From positions 1 through 22,900 of the forward strand of contig CAJUJK010000021.1 in the NCBI GenBank assembly GCA_910586705.1: 22,900 nucleotides of DNA, in the 5' to 3' direction. The DNA is from an uncultured Lachnospiraceae bacterium (GTDB lineage: Bacteria > Bacillota > Clostridia > Lachnospirales > Lachnospiraceae). The position numbers and the translations under genes were made by a program. The notes beneath the pieces were generated by a model, which was not told the DNA's origin, did not search any database, and saw only the letters and a program-made list of their open reading frames with translations. Position 1 is the stretch's first letter; every line of letters begins with the position of its first letter. Positions 6,099 through 13,719 of the stretch are shown in pieces.

Positions 6099-6827
6099 TT
6101 ACGATATTACTGTGATGTTTTCAAAATCTTTCAAAGCCGCCACCAGATAATCTTTGATGTTGGCTTTTGCCTCGTTCTTCCATGCGCCGCCGTCTGCCTC
6201 AAACAATGCGAACGACACGCCGAGCCGGTCATCGTCTTTTACGCGGAATATGAAGCTACTCATAGGCTGCGCAACCTCTGTAAAAGTTCTGTACGGCATA
6301 AGGAAGCATGGACTTGGAACCTCCGCCTCAACCATGGTAGACACACCTTTTTTGATGGTTGCTTTCTGTCCTACGCCGGTATCGCCGTATTCTGCTACAG
6401 TGCCGGACTTAACGTTTCCGGCAAATTGCAACACAACAGGTTTGTCGTTCTTCTCTGCATTGCCGTCCAGAAACTTTGACTGTACGCCGATGATAAACGC
6501 CTCATTCTCAACGAACCGACCGTAACTGAAATCAGGAATCTCAGCTTCCACCTCTACCAGAGTTTCCCTCTTTCTGTCAGAATCCAGGCCGGAAATCAGA
6601 CGAACCTCCGTAGGAGATACAATCTGGATAATGTACGGAATTTCCTTAAAATCTTTCTGCGCCTTGATGTAGTCGATAAGGCCGGACAGAGTGTTCATGG
6701 ATATAGCCGCCGCCCTAAGTTCCGCATCTATCGGCGTGAGAACTTTGTCGGAATAATTTCTTCCGTTGATTTCTTTCATATTCGGAACTGCGAGTTCCAA
6801 AATCCTGTTTATTGCTGATTTAATCAT
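6099..6827 (-). CDS. Conserved phage protein of unknown function
   Basis: 242 residues, acidic and soluble, with no membrane segments. It resembles a protein widely found in the early region of Firmicutes phages: an N-terminal helix (AINRILELAVPN), a central IIQIVSPTEVRLISGL segment, and a C-terminal block PYRTFTEVAQPMSSFIFRVK then FALFEADGGAW. The family is familiar from phage genomes next to recombination genes but I know of no assigned activity. It starts 2 bases after the stop of the DUF4406-like gene, so the two are coupled. Confidence 0.72.
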   Translation of the reverse strand: MIKSAINRILELAVPNMKEINGRNYSDKVLTPIDAELRAAAISMNTLSGLIDYIKAQKDFKEIPYIIQIVSPTEVRLISGLDSDRKRETLVEVEAEIPDFSYGRFVENEAFIIGVQSKFLDGNAEKNDKPVVLQFAGNVKSGTVAEYGDTGVGQKATIKKGVSTMVEAEVPSPCFLMPYRTFTEVAQPMSSFIFRVKDDDRLGVSFALFEADGGAWKNEAKANIKDYLVAALKDFENITVIS

Positions 6828-6829
6828 GC

Positions 6830-7156
6830 TTATTCCTCCTCATAAATCACATCGAGGTCGTATGCCACCGCCGCATCATGTTCAATCTTGCAGCCTCTCG
6901 CGCTTTCCCAACCCTTGCAGAAATACGCAGCATGGCAGAGGCTCATGTTTTCAAGAGACTTTGCAAGAAAACAAAGCGGAATCTGCACAACGCCTCTTTC
7001 CTCCATCTTATCCTTGCTGTACCATTCGTCCGTGAAAAGAGTATTGATTACCTCATACCCTCTCTTTTCCAGTTCAGCAATCGCCTTTTCTCTGGTTTCA
7101 ACAATTTCCTGCTCTGTCTTTCCCGCCATCGGCTGACTTAACATTGCTTTTTTCAT
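6830..7156 (-). CDS. DUF4406-like protein (nucleoside deoxyribosyltransferase-like fold)
   Basis: 108 residues beginning MKKAMLSQPMAGKTEQEI, the characteristic opening of DUF4406, which is distantly related to nucleoside 2-deoxyribosyltransferases. AAYFCKGWESARGCKIEHDA is also typical (substrate-loop and E-H-A segment). A role in nucleotide metabolism or as a nucleotide-binding protein is suggested by the fold only. A GGAGGAAAACT ribosome binding site precedes the ATG. Confidence 0.8.
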   Translation of the reverse strand: MKKAMLSQPMAGKTEQEIVETREKAIAELEKRGYEVINTLFTDEWYSKDKMEERGVVQIPLCFLAKSLENMSLCHAAYFCKGWESARGCKIEHDAAVAYDLDVIYEEE

Positions 7157-7169
7157 AGTTTTCCTCCTA

Positions 7170-7652
7170 TTATCCGCTCATAGCCTTTCTCAAATCGACA
7201 ACTTTTCCGGGTTCCTCTTCCGGCGGCTGCTCCAATAATTCTCCGGTGTCAGGATCGCAGCCGAGTTCTTCCGCAAGTTCCTCTCTGGACTGCACTTTCT
7301 CTTCCTGCGGATGAGTTGACATACCACAATCGTCAAGAGTAAGCTGCCCTTTAATCTGACCTTTTGCGTGTTCCGTAATGCTGATTTCCCCTGTGTTAAG
7401 GTCTTTGTTGATGAAAAGCTGAGTTTTCAGACCAATCTCCGGCGCAAGTTTGTAAGCGGTTGATACGTCTACTACAACGTCCTCCCGGTCATCCTCACTC
7501 GGCGTAAGTTCAATCTTCACTGTAAGAACGCGCTTTTTCTTTGCCTCAGTGTTCGGGTCCAGAATATTGTCGGAAATCTTCGCAAGAGCGCGATTGATCC
7601 TCTCCTGAACGCCTCCGCCACACATAGAGGCTAATGTCAATATCTCTTTCAA
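7170..7652 (-). CDS. Conserved phage protein, sometimes annotated 'replication terminator protein'
   Basis: 160 residues. The N-terminal half (ERINRALAKISDNILDPNT, then KKRVLTVKIELTPSEDDRED) matches a small phage family often labelled replication terminator protein in database entries, a name I would not take as functional proof. The C-terminal third is acidic (EEKVQSREELAEELGCD..., PPEEEPGKVVDL) and probably flexible. It lies between the HNH-like gene and the DUF4406 gene in the early operon. Confidence 0.65.
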   Translation of the reverse strand: MKEILTLASMCGGGVQERINRALAKISDNILDPNTEAKKKRVLTVKIELTPSEDDREDVVVDVSTAYKLAPEIGLKTQLFINKDLNTGEISITEHAKGQIKGQLTLDDCGMSTHPQEEKVQSREELAEELGCDPDTGELLEQPPEEEPGKVVDLRKAMSG

Positions 7653-7709
7653 TGTTTATTACTTCCTTCCTAAGATAAGATTTTTATAACCACCGTTTCC
7701 GGTTGATTA

Positions 7710-8021
7710 TCACAAATAACTTTTCCCATACCGCCGCCTGAATAATTCCCTTGCCTCGGCTTCTGTATGCCCCTCAGACACGATTTTTTTCTCGTAGGCT
7801 AACTGACCTACTATCTTGCTCCATTTGGCGATTGTGGGGTTTAGATGGACGCTCTCACGGCTATCCATATTGTGATGCCTGGGGCAGAGAGGTATTGTCA
7901 AGCAATCCTCATCTGCCAATTTTCTTCCAGACGTGCCGCTTATTGCGTGATGCTCTACCACAACAGGACTTCCGCATATCAGGCAATGTTCTGTGTCATA
8001 GGTTATAATGCTTTCCATCAT
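7710..8021 (-). CDS. Small HNH-like zinc-binding phage protein
   Basis: 103 residues from ATG at 8021, whose ATGA overlaps the stop of the upstream nuclease gene (8018-8020); a longer frame to 8090 lacks support. CLICG (13-17), EHHAI (about 23) and LCPRHHN (about 45-51) give the Cys2/His pattern of HNH-type or NinR/Rap-type phage proteins. This suggests a structure-specific nuclease or a zinc-binding accessory factor for recombination. Coupled translation with the RecB-type exonuclease supports a shared role. The C-terminal helix ends EARELFRRRYGKSYL. Confidence 0.72.
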   Translation of the reverse strand: MMESIITYDTEHCLICGSPVVVEHHAISGTSGRKLADEDCLTIPLCPRHHNMDSRESVHLNPTIAKWSKIVGQLAYEKKIVSEGHTEAEARELFRRRYGKSYL

Positions 8022-8887
8022 ATTTCCCCCATGAGCATATCCATTGATATAGGACCGTCCAAAACTTCTGTGTCGGCGCAATAATCGCAAATCTCACACC
8101 TGATAGGATCATACACCCCATCTTTCAAATCCTGAATTTTTCTTATTTGAGATTTAATCTCTATCAACTTTTCGTCCATCTTAATAGGTGGAACCTCAAT
8201 AACCTTGATTCTCGGATGGCACACGGTTCCGGTCTTATCCTTACTGATTGCGCATATATAGAATGGCAACAACTTTCCAGTGTTTTGCCGCACAACCTCA
8301 CGGTAGAACGCACCCTGTATGTCATACCCCCACCATTCGCAGAAATTGAGCCTCTGGTTAAGGTCTTTTGCGTAAAATGTTTCCGCTATAGACCGCACCG
8401 TTTTGAGGTCTGTGATCCTAACTTCATCGAAGCTGTCAATCTTGATTTTGACCGGAACGCCCTCAATTTCCCCGGTCATAATAACCTGTTTATCGCCTTT
8501 CATGTAGCGCATAAAAGTATCGTCGCGCTCCGCCCGCTGTATCATAAGTTCTGCCTGTTTGTATTCTGCTTTCAACTGGCCGGCGGTTGCCCCTCTCGAA
8601 GAAATTATTTCTGGGTTCTGTGCGATAAATGTGGGTAGCGTACCCTCAAAATGCGCATCCACATAAGAACCTACCATTAGGGCAGTAGTCTTTTCCTCTG
8701 CAAGTTCCCCATGCATACGCGCCAATGCCGCCGCCTCACACCCCATCTTCCCAGTTGTGCCGACAAAATCCTTGTACTGACTGGAAGAAACATACGCAAT
8801 ATTGCTTTCTACAGAATAATAATTCTCCGGGGTAAGCACGGGCAGAATTTTCTCTGCCGCGCTTTCCGGTGCGTTTAAGTTACTCAT
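8018..8887 (-). CDS. RecB/RecE-type PD-(D/E)XK exonuclease
   Basis: 289 residues from ATG at 8887, chosen because it overlaps the recT stop (8880) and has GGGGG nine bases upstream; a start at 8896 is possible. Visible motifs: VGSYVDAHFEG (about residue 76), GEIEGVPVKIKIDS then ITDLKTV with the catalytic Asp and Lys, and QGAFYREVVRQ, as in the RecB/AddB/Cas4 nuclease family. The C-terminus has a CEICDYCAD cluster. It should degrade one strand of duplex DNA to give the single strand used by RecT, encoded just upstream. Confidence 0.85.
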   Translation of the reverse strand: MSNLNAPESAAEKILPVLTPENYYSVESNIAYVSSSQYKDFVGTTGKMGCEAAALARMHGELAEEKTTALMVGSYVDAHFEGTLPTFIAQNPEIISSRGATAGQLKAEYKQAELMIQRAERDDTFMRYMKGDKQVIMTGEIEGVPVKIKIDSFDEVRITDLKTVRSIAETFYAKDLNQRLNFCEWWGYDIQGAFYREVVRQNTGKLLPFYICAISKDKTGTVCHPRIKVIEVPPIKMDEKLIEIKSQIRKIQDLKDGVYDPIRCEICDYCADTEVLDGPISMDMLMGEI

Positions 8888-9668
8888 CAGCACCATCCCC
8901 CTTTACTTCCTTGAAATCTCCGTCAATGACTTCCTTTTCCTTGTCGGCATATACGTCATGTGCCTGATACTTTTCTTTTGGCTGCCCTTTCACGTCAAAC
9001 TCTGAGCCGTCCTCAAAAGCCTGGCACTGTTCAGCGGTATCAAAATCGAGGTCAATCAGCTTACACAGCCGCCGGAGAACCGTTTTTTTACACATTTCTC
9101 CATAGCTTTCTTTCCAAGCCTTGCTGTCTTTCGCTTTTGAGAATACCTGTCGTGTATGCTCAATTTCTTCTTTGCTCATGGTGTCATACATCATTGATCC
9201 GTCCTGATACAGAACGATTGCAAACGCACCGACGATTTCCCCATTGTTGAACGACTTCGGCTTGAAATTTACGGTCTGCCGGCCGTTCTCAATAACTTCC
9301 TCAAAGAAATCCCCATCCTTAACCACCTTTGCATAAATGTCTTTGATAGGGTTCTTTGAATACCGCTTGCAGAGTTTGATTTCTCCCTTATAGTCCGTCT
9401 GGAAGTTACACTGGCTACCGTAAGGGATTGCGTAACACTCTCCGTTGAAGAAGTCCAGTCCGAGAAACGCTCCCTTTAAGAGAGTTCTTACTACAGTAGC
9501 AGATTCACACTTTGAAAAATCCGCCTGTCCGTCCTGCATAACCGTCATGCAGTTTTGCAAAAATCTCGGCTTGTTGAAATCTTTCGCCAATGCCGCAACC
9601 TGCTTTGTCAGCGCATCGTCCAAGTCCTTATAGACCACCGCCAAATACTGTTTGTCACTTGTTGCCAT
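8880..9668 (-). CDS. recT: RecT single-strand annealing protein
   Basis: 262 residues with the RecT family core: VRTLLKGAFLGLDFFNGECY, AIPYGSQCNFQTDYKGEIKL, CKRYSKNPIKDIYAKVV, and a Trp-containing KAWKESYGEMCKKTVLRRL segment near the C-terminal end. RecT anneals complementary strands and promotes phage recombination and concatemer formation. It overlaps the downstream exonuclease gene by 8 bases, the standard pairing. The tail is acidic (DGDFKEVKGDGADE), as often seen for ssDNA-binding protein contacts. The start ATG follows AAAAAAGGAGG. Confidence 0.93.
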   Translation of the reverse strand: MATSDKQYLAVVYKDLDDALTKQVAALAKDFNKPRFLQNCMTVMQDGQADFSKCESATVVRTLLKGAFLGLDFFNGECYAIPYGSQCNFQTDYKGEIKLCKRYSKNPIKDIYAKVVKDGDFFEEVIENGRQTVNFKPKSFNNGEIVGAFAIVLYQDGSMMYDTMSKEEIEHTRQVFSKAKDSKAWKESYGEMCKKTVLRRLCKLIDLDFDTAEQCQAFEDGSEFDVKGQPKEKYQAHDVYADKEKEVIDGDFKEVKGDGADE

Positions 9669-9735
9669 GCCGCATTTCCTCCTTTTTTAGTTGGGGGTTA
9701 TACCCCTTGCGACATTAAATATTGGCAATGAGGGA

Positions 9736-9756
9736 GGTTAGGCTAACTGCCTAACC
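9736..9756 (-). other. Hairpin overlapping the stop codon of the 9751-10101 gene
   Basis: GGTTAGGC and GCCTAACC form a perfect 8-bp stem with a 5-base loop; the stop codon of the upstream ORF (9753-9751) lies in the stem. No U-run follows on the minus strand. It may limit translation or transcription into recT or protect an RNA end. Confidence 0.5.
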
Positions 9757-10101
9757 CTCAGTACCCCCCCCCAATAATTTTCTCAAAAAATCGTCTATTC
9801 CCGTTTCGCTTTTCTGCGGTTCCAAAAATGAAAGTCCAAACTTCTTTGCCATAAGTTCAGAAAACTTCGTTGTCTGCTCCGCCATGATGGGTTCAATGAG
9901 AGCCTGCGTTTCCTTTAACCATTCCTGTGCGCCGATGTCCTCTATAAGCTGCTTATTGCCCTCTGTGTGGCAAGAAATTGAGGTTGCCGATACCTGTATG
10001 CTCACGGTAAACGGTGTTATTGATTTACTATTTACGCCGCCTTTCAAAGCCTCTAATGCCATAAGCATCATCAAAGTTTCCAATTTGCTGTTATCTGCCA
10101 T
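9751..10101 (-). CDS. Hypothetical early phage protein with a 9-G tract at its C-terminus
   Basis: 116 residues, largely helical, no membrane segment or recognised domain (opening ADNSKLETLMMLMALEALKG; central VSIQVSATSISCHTEGNKQL). It lies between the SbcC-like ATPase and recT, 12 bases downstream of the former, and is probably an accessory recombination protein. The last residues LLGGGTEG are encoded across a G9 tract (9764-9772). With 10 G the protein ends at GGGY; with 8 G it ends in a longer VLRVRQLA tail. The tract thus varies only the last few residues. Confidence 0.62.
   Translation of the reverse strand: MADNSKLETLMMLMALEALKGGVNSKSITPFTVSIQVSATSISCHTEGNKQLIEDIGAQEWLKETQALIEPIMAEQTTKFSELMAKKFGLSFLEPQKSETGIDDFLRKLLGGGTEG
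9764..9772. repeat. 9-bp poly-C (coding poly-G) tract at the end of the 9751-10101 gene
   Basis: Nine C preceded by CAGTAC, the same flank as the tracts at 996 and 1593 although this gene is unrelated to the methyltransferase modules. Confidence 0.9.
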
Positions 10102-10113
10102 CGTGTTATCCTC

Positions 10114-11544
10114 CTACATTTCTACGATTGTTAAATCGTCACTGTCCGTTGTTCTGGTGGAAATGAACTGTATGCCCTTTTCCTTGCATTTGCTGTATAA
10201 CCGCTCTCTCATGCTCGTAGACAGCTTTTCTATACCGTCTATGAGAATAATCTGTAACCCCGCCGGATTCTGGATTGTTACGTCAATACAGAGGTCAAGT
10301 TTCTCCCCCTCAGAAAGATTGCTTACTGGAAGTCCGTTGATAAGCGGAATCCCGTTCTTTACAGAAAGACCGTCAATCGGGATTTTTGCAGTTTCGAGTA
10401 TTTCTCCTGGAAGAGTTCTCGCTTTCTCAATCTTTTCCGTAAGAGATGCCGACTTTTTGGAAAGATCAGAAACTTCATCTTCCAGAGTAAGCATCCTCTT
10501 CCATTCGTTGATATGGGATTTCATCTTTTCCGTTTCTGACGCTTTTGCCATAAGCGCATCAACAGGCTTCGTTTCCTTATCCACATATTCCTCATAGGCA
10601 GCAACCTCAGAATCGTACTGAGCGACTTTCTTCTCATACTCACTGTTTATTACTGCCGCCCTGTCTGCCTTTGTTGTTGATAATCCGGCTTTCTCTTTTT
10701 CGAGAGATGCAATGCGTTCTTTGAGTGAGGCAAGCTCTGTGTCGATGTTGTTCCCCTGTGCGGTAATATCCCGGTCGAGTGCCGCCAACTTGATTTCCTT
10801 ATCCGCTTCAAAAGAACGGATTTTGTTATCACGGCTCTCTTTCAGACGCTTTGCCTTTTCGATGGTTTCGTTGTCTTTGCGAATCCGCTCAATCTCTGTA
10901 TAAAGTTCAGAGAGATTTTCCTTTTCCCATCGTGCGCCGTCATAGTCCGGGGGGAGAGAGGAACCAATTTCCTCAATAATTGCGCGTTTAGAACGAATAT
11001 CGCGGTTAATGTCCTGCCGCGTCATGTAATATGTACCGTTCTCCGCCTGTATGTCATTAAGTACGGCAAGGATGTTCTGATCGTAGTTGACATCCTGCGG
11101 TATCTCCCCAAACCATTCCTTGATTGTTTCCAAACTCCACGGATAATCAATCATGCTGAGAATAAGAGCGTTCTGCTCCTTTTCTCCCATCGCCATAAAC
11201 TCAACCGGGGAAAGCTGCAGCGGCGTGATGATGTCTTTCAGAAAAGCCTCCGGCGAGTTTATTGTCATGCCGTTTTGTTTAACAGACTTATAATCCGTCT
11301 GGCCGACACGGGCTTTCCGATTGATTGTAAGGCCGGTGTCTGTTTCAATGATAATCTCCCCCTCTGTTTCCCCATCCCGGACGATGTACTTACGCTCCGA
11401 ACGGTTTGTCAGGGCATACTTGATAGCGTCTAACACGCTTGTCTTTCCAACCCCATTTTTGCCGGAAAGTTCAATGTTTTTCCCGTTTCCTTCATACTCA
11501 CGAATGCCGAGCAAATTTGTAATTTTAATTCTCGAAACTTTCAC
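10114..11544 (-). CDS. SbcC/Rad50-like AAA ATPase of the phage recombination module
   Basis: 476 residues with split ABC/SMC-type ATPase architecture. The N-terminal half has Walker A SGKNGVGKTSVLDAI (about 27-41). A charged coiled coil runs roughly 190-370. The signature LSEGEK lies near 410 and the Walker B strand QIILIDGIEKL near 431-441. The position after the Walker B Asp is Gly instead of the usual Glu, with a Glu two further on, which may be a family trait or may weaken hydrolysis. Such phage ATPases accompany RecT and RecB-type nucleases and probably work in end processing. The start at 11544 follows GGAGGTAAATAGTGAAAG-type sequence. No partner SbcD-like nuclease is visible in the window. 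Confidence 0.82.
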   Translation of the reverse strand: MKVSRIKITNLLGIREYEGNGKNIELSGKNGVGKTSVLDAIKYALTNRSERKYIVRDGETEGEIIIETDTGLTINRKARVGQTDYKSVKQNGMTINSPEAFLKDIITPLQLSPVEFMAMGEKEQNALILSMIDYPWSLETIKEWFGEIPQDVNYDQNILAVLNDIQAENGTYYMTRQDINRDIRSKRAIIEEIGSSLPPDYDGARWEKENLSELYTEIERIRKDNETIEKAKRLKESRDNKIRSFEADKEIKLAALDRDITAQGNNIDTELASLKERIASLEKEKAGLSTTKADRAAVINSEYEKKVAQYDSEVAAYEEYVDKETKPVDALMAKASETEKMKSHINEWKRMLTLEDEVSDLSKKSASLTEKIEKARTLPGEILETAKIPIDGLSVKNGIPLINGLPVSNLSEGEKLDLCIDVTIQNPAGLQIILIDGIEKLSTSMRERLYSKCKEKGIQFISTRTTDSDDLTIVEM

Positions 11545-11581
11545 TATTTACCTCCTTTATGTAAAACCATTCAAAAACCGC

Positions 11582-12280
11582 TTACTTCCCATGAAGTCTT
11601 TCCAATTCCCAAGTTCTATCGACTACCCCAACCGCATAATCCGTATAGTCGCCGTTCTCAACCCTTTCAGAAACATTTGACGAACCGTTATACGCCATGA
11701 GTACGGCATAAATATCATCGCCGTATATCTCCCGTTTCTGGTCGAGTACAAAGCATCCAAGCCTTATGTTTGTTTCATAATCGTATATGTCTGTATATCC
11801 GTGCTGCGCCATGTATTCGGCTATCTCCGGCCAATCCGTATTGATTTGCATAAGGCCTTTACACGGACCATTCTCAGCGTATTGCCTACCACTCGATTCT
11901 GCCTCTATGATTGACATAAGGAACTCAGGACAATAGCCTGTTTCATTTCCAATGAGAACGCAAAGCATCTGTATCTCATCGGATATGTAGGTATCTTCCG
12001 CTTCAAAAGGGATGTGGTGTACCGTTTCGATCCACACTACCATTTTGTCAGCTTCTTTCGACGGATCAGGTATATGCTCATCTGGTTTAATATCCTCCGC
12101 CTCTACTATTGGATATACTTCTACGGTTTCAATGTCATATTCTGGAGCCGCATAGTAATCCATGGCTTCTTTCAGCGCAATAAACACTGATCCAGTCAGA
12201 AAAACGCACGAAACGATGACGTACACCCAACTCCTAATGAACTCTGCTATCCTTTTCCTCCGCCTCAGCTTCGCTCTCAT
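11582..12280 (-). CDS. Membrane-anchored lytic transglycosylase (SLT domain)
   Basis: 232 residues from ATG at 12280, preceded by GGAGGTAGAAACT. A basic N-terminus (RAKLRRRKR) precedes one transmembrane helix (about residues 17-37, WVYVIVSCVFLTGSVFIAL), then an acidic linker, then the SLT fold: SIIEAESSGRQY with the catalytic Glu, GPCKGLMQINTDW, and AVLMAYNGSSN. Type II topology would place the enzyme outside the membrane, cutting peptidoglycan. It is far from any lysis cassette, in the early/lysogeny-near region, which is unusual; superinfection exclusion or DNA entry are possibilities. It is preceded by a small membrane-protein gene that overlaps its start by about 47 bases. Confidence 0.85.
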   Translation of the reverse strand: MRAKLRRRKRIAEFIRSWVYVIVSCVFLTGSVFIALKEAMDYYAAPEYDIETVEVYPIVEAEDIKPDEHIPDPSKEADKMVVWIETVHHIPFEAEDTYISDEIQMLCVLIGNETGYCPEFLMSIIEAESSGRQYAENGPCKGLMQINTDWPEIAEYMAQHGYTDIYDYETNIRLGCFVLDQKREIYGDDIYAVLMAYNGSSNVSERVENGDYTDYAVGVVDRTWELERLHGK

Positions 12281-12455
12281 AGTTTCTACCTCCAATCCAC
12301 ATAAGGAAGCATCCTATAAGTACCGCTGCGGCAACCGCCATCATATCGCTCTTATCAATATCACTTGATGCTCCGATCATGGTTAAGAAAAACCCAATTC
12401 CGGCAATAATGGTCTTTATCTGGTTTATTTTTCTGGCTACGGAATCCCGTAGCAT
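12234..12455 (-). CDS. Small two-helix membrane protein
   Basis: 73 residues from ATG at 12455. Two hydrophobic segments are visible: IIAGIGFFLTMIGA (about 14-27) and MMAVAAAVLIGCFLMWIGG (about 37-55), followed by an acidic tail (NYESEAEAEEKD). The ribosome binding site is weak, so translation may depend on the cold-shock gene whose stop is 5 bases upstream. A longer frame to 12512 exists but runs through the cold-shock gene. It overlaps the transglycosylase start and may form a membrane pair with it. Function unknown. Confidence 0.55.
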   Translation of the reverse strand: MLRDSVARKINQIKTIIAGIGFFLTMIGASSDIDKSDMMAVAAAVLIGCFLMWIGGRNYESEAEAEEKDSRVH

Positions 12456-12459
12456 TGGC

Positions 12460-12660
12460 TTACACAATGGCAACATTAACCGCCTGCGCACCCTTAGAAC
12501 CGTTCTGCACATCGTATGTAACTTCCTGCCCCTCCATCAGCGTCTTAAACCCTTCTGCATTGATGCCGGAATAATGTACGAAAACATCCGTTCCGTCCTC
12601 CGCTGTGATAAATCCATACCCTTTCTGTGCGTTGAACCATTTCACTGTGCCTCTTTTCAT
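12460..12660 (-). CDS. Cold-shock domain protein (CspA family)
   Basis: 66 residues from ATG at 12660, the normal Csp length. It contains GTVKWFNAQKGYGFI (RNP1 KGYGFI) and DVFVHYSGI (RNP2 VFVHY), with GQEVTYDV and AVNVAIV at the end. Csp proteins bind single-stranded RNA or DNA and melt RNA structure. The frame extends upstream to 12705 but the extra residues are not family-like; AAAGGAAG precedes 12660. A Csp gene in the phage early region could help early transcripts or replication; this is inference. Confidence 0.9.
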   Translation of the reverse strand: MKRGTVKWFNAQKGYGFITAEDGTDVFVHYSGINAEGFKTLMEGQEVTYDVQNGSKGAQAVNVAIV

Positions 12661-12723
12661 TTCTTTTCTCTTCCTTTCTTTGATTGATGAATTATTTATA
12701 AACAAGCCTTTTGGCCGTGCTTA

Positions 12724-12912
12724 TCAAAGCCCTAAATATCGCTTATGCTCATCGAGAAGATGCCGATATATGATAAATGAATACCGGCAGCACCCCGCTT
12801 TTTTCTGTGCATAACCGATTGGAAGCCGCCCCTCTTTCATAAGTGTTTGAAGCGTCACAACTCCCATTTGAAGTTCATTTGCCGCCTGCTTTGTTGTTAC
12901 CTTTTGATCCAT
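12724..12912 (-). CDS. Small helix-turn-helix DNA-binding protein (excisionase/MerR-like)
   Basis: 62 residues. VTTKQAANELQMGVVTLQTL followed by MKEGRLPIGYAQKKAGCCRY has the winged helix-turn-helix layout of MerR/Xis-like proteins: HTH, then a wing with basic residues, then an aromatic helix (IIYRHLLDEHKRYL). In phages such proteins act as excisionase or early regulator. It lies just after the antirepressor, 14 bases apart, with GGAGG upstream. An excisionase role is plausible but the gene is not next to int. Confidence 0.65.
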   Translation of the reverse strand: MDQKVTTKQAANELQMGVVTLQTLMKEGRLPIGYAQKKAGCCRYSFIIYRHLLDEHKRYLGL

Positions 12913-12926
12913 ATGTGCATATCCTC

Positions 12927-13691
12927 CTATACCAAATATTTTGCCGAATGCTCTCTCACAATAGCCGAAAATATCTCTTTCAACCTATCGTTTCCTTCGA
13001 TTACTGCAAGTTTTGTCGTTTCGCTTTTGATATAGGATTTTGTCTGGCCGGCTTTTTCCAACCTTGCTATCTTATTTTTCTTTAACGTTTCCAGATTGCA
13101 ATGCGCCTTGATTTCCAACTGCCCATACATCTCGTTGAACAAGCTCTGGTATGGGATATTGCAGTAATAGGCGATTGTCCGTACCCTATCGCTTACGTCT
13201 TTTCTCCAATCGCCAAGCGGCGCAAGGATTTCATCTTTCATTTTTGAAACGGTTTCCAGTGCCTTATCAGACTTATCATTCGCTTTTTTTATTTCAAGCT
13301 CCTGCTGCGCCATCTGGTTTACCATAGACTGCATGAGTTGTAATTGTGGACTGAGATTTTGATTGACAGAATATGCGCCGTTTTTACGGATTGATGGTAT
13401 TACTACTTCCGTGATCCAATCCGTGAATCTCTCCGCCTCCGGCTTTTTGCTTTGAAATATGACACGATAAAGATTGCCCTCATTTATAAATGTGGCTTTC
13501 TGTATGCCCCCGTTCGTCTGAATATCCGACACAGTGGTTCCATCTTCTTTCAGGCGCGTTTTGCAATCCGAAACATTCTTAATATCCAAGCTCCGGCATA
13601 TATCGCTCAGACAGAAATATGGTTCTCCATTTTTTTCCATCGTTCTCACGGAGCCAAAATCGGTTGAATTAAAGATTGTGATGTCATTCAT
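12927..13691 (-). CDS. Phage antirepressor with BRO-N domain
   Basis: 254 residues from ATG at 13691, preceded by AGGAGAAACAAA; the frame to 13763 lacks a good start. The N-terminal about 110 residues carry the BRO-N fold: MEKNGEPYFCLSDICRSLDI, LIYRVIF-type strand (NLYRVIFQSKKPEAERFTDW) and VIPSIRKNGAYS. The C-terminal half contains a coiled region (QQELEIKKANDKSDKALETV) and a putative DNA-binding end. Such proteins antagonise the CI repressor or act as regulators on induction. It is the second gene of the early operon, downstream of the Cro-like gene. Confidence 0.85.
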   Translation of the reverse strand: MNDITIFNSTDFGSVRTMEKNGEPYFCLSDICRSLDIKNVSDCKTRLKEDGTTVSDIQTNGGIQKATFINEGNLYRVIFQSKKPEAERFTDWITEVVIPSIRKNGAYSVNQNLSPQLQLMQSMVNQMAQQELEIKKANDKSDKALETVSKMKDEILAPLGDWRKDVSDRVRTIAYYCNIPYQSLFNEMYGQLEIKAHCNLETLKKNKIARLEKAGQTKSYIKSETTKLAVIEGNDRLKEIFSAIVREHSAKYLV

Positions 13692-13719
13692 TTTGTTTCT
13701 CCTAAAAAGATGTTTTCTC

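Noticed and set aside
9693..9706. GGGG-TTATA-CCCC hairpin upstream of recT as a riboswitch or terminator
   Set aside because: The stem is only 4 bp and no U-run or conserved aptamer features are present.
9884..10597. 237-residue plus-strand ORF rich in Ser/Ile
   Set aside because: Antisense shadow of the SbcC-like ATPase and the neighbouring hypothetical gene; no recognisable features.
12661..12723. Cold-shock-type regulatory leader upstream of the Csp gene
   Set aside because: The leader is only about 60 bases and no cold box or conserved structure could be recognised; only a weak GGCC-AAAA-GGC hairpin is seen.
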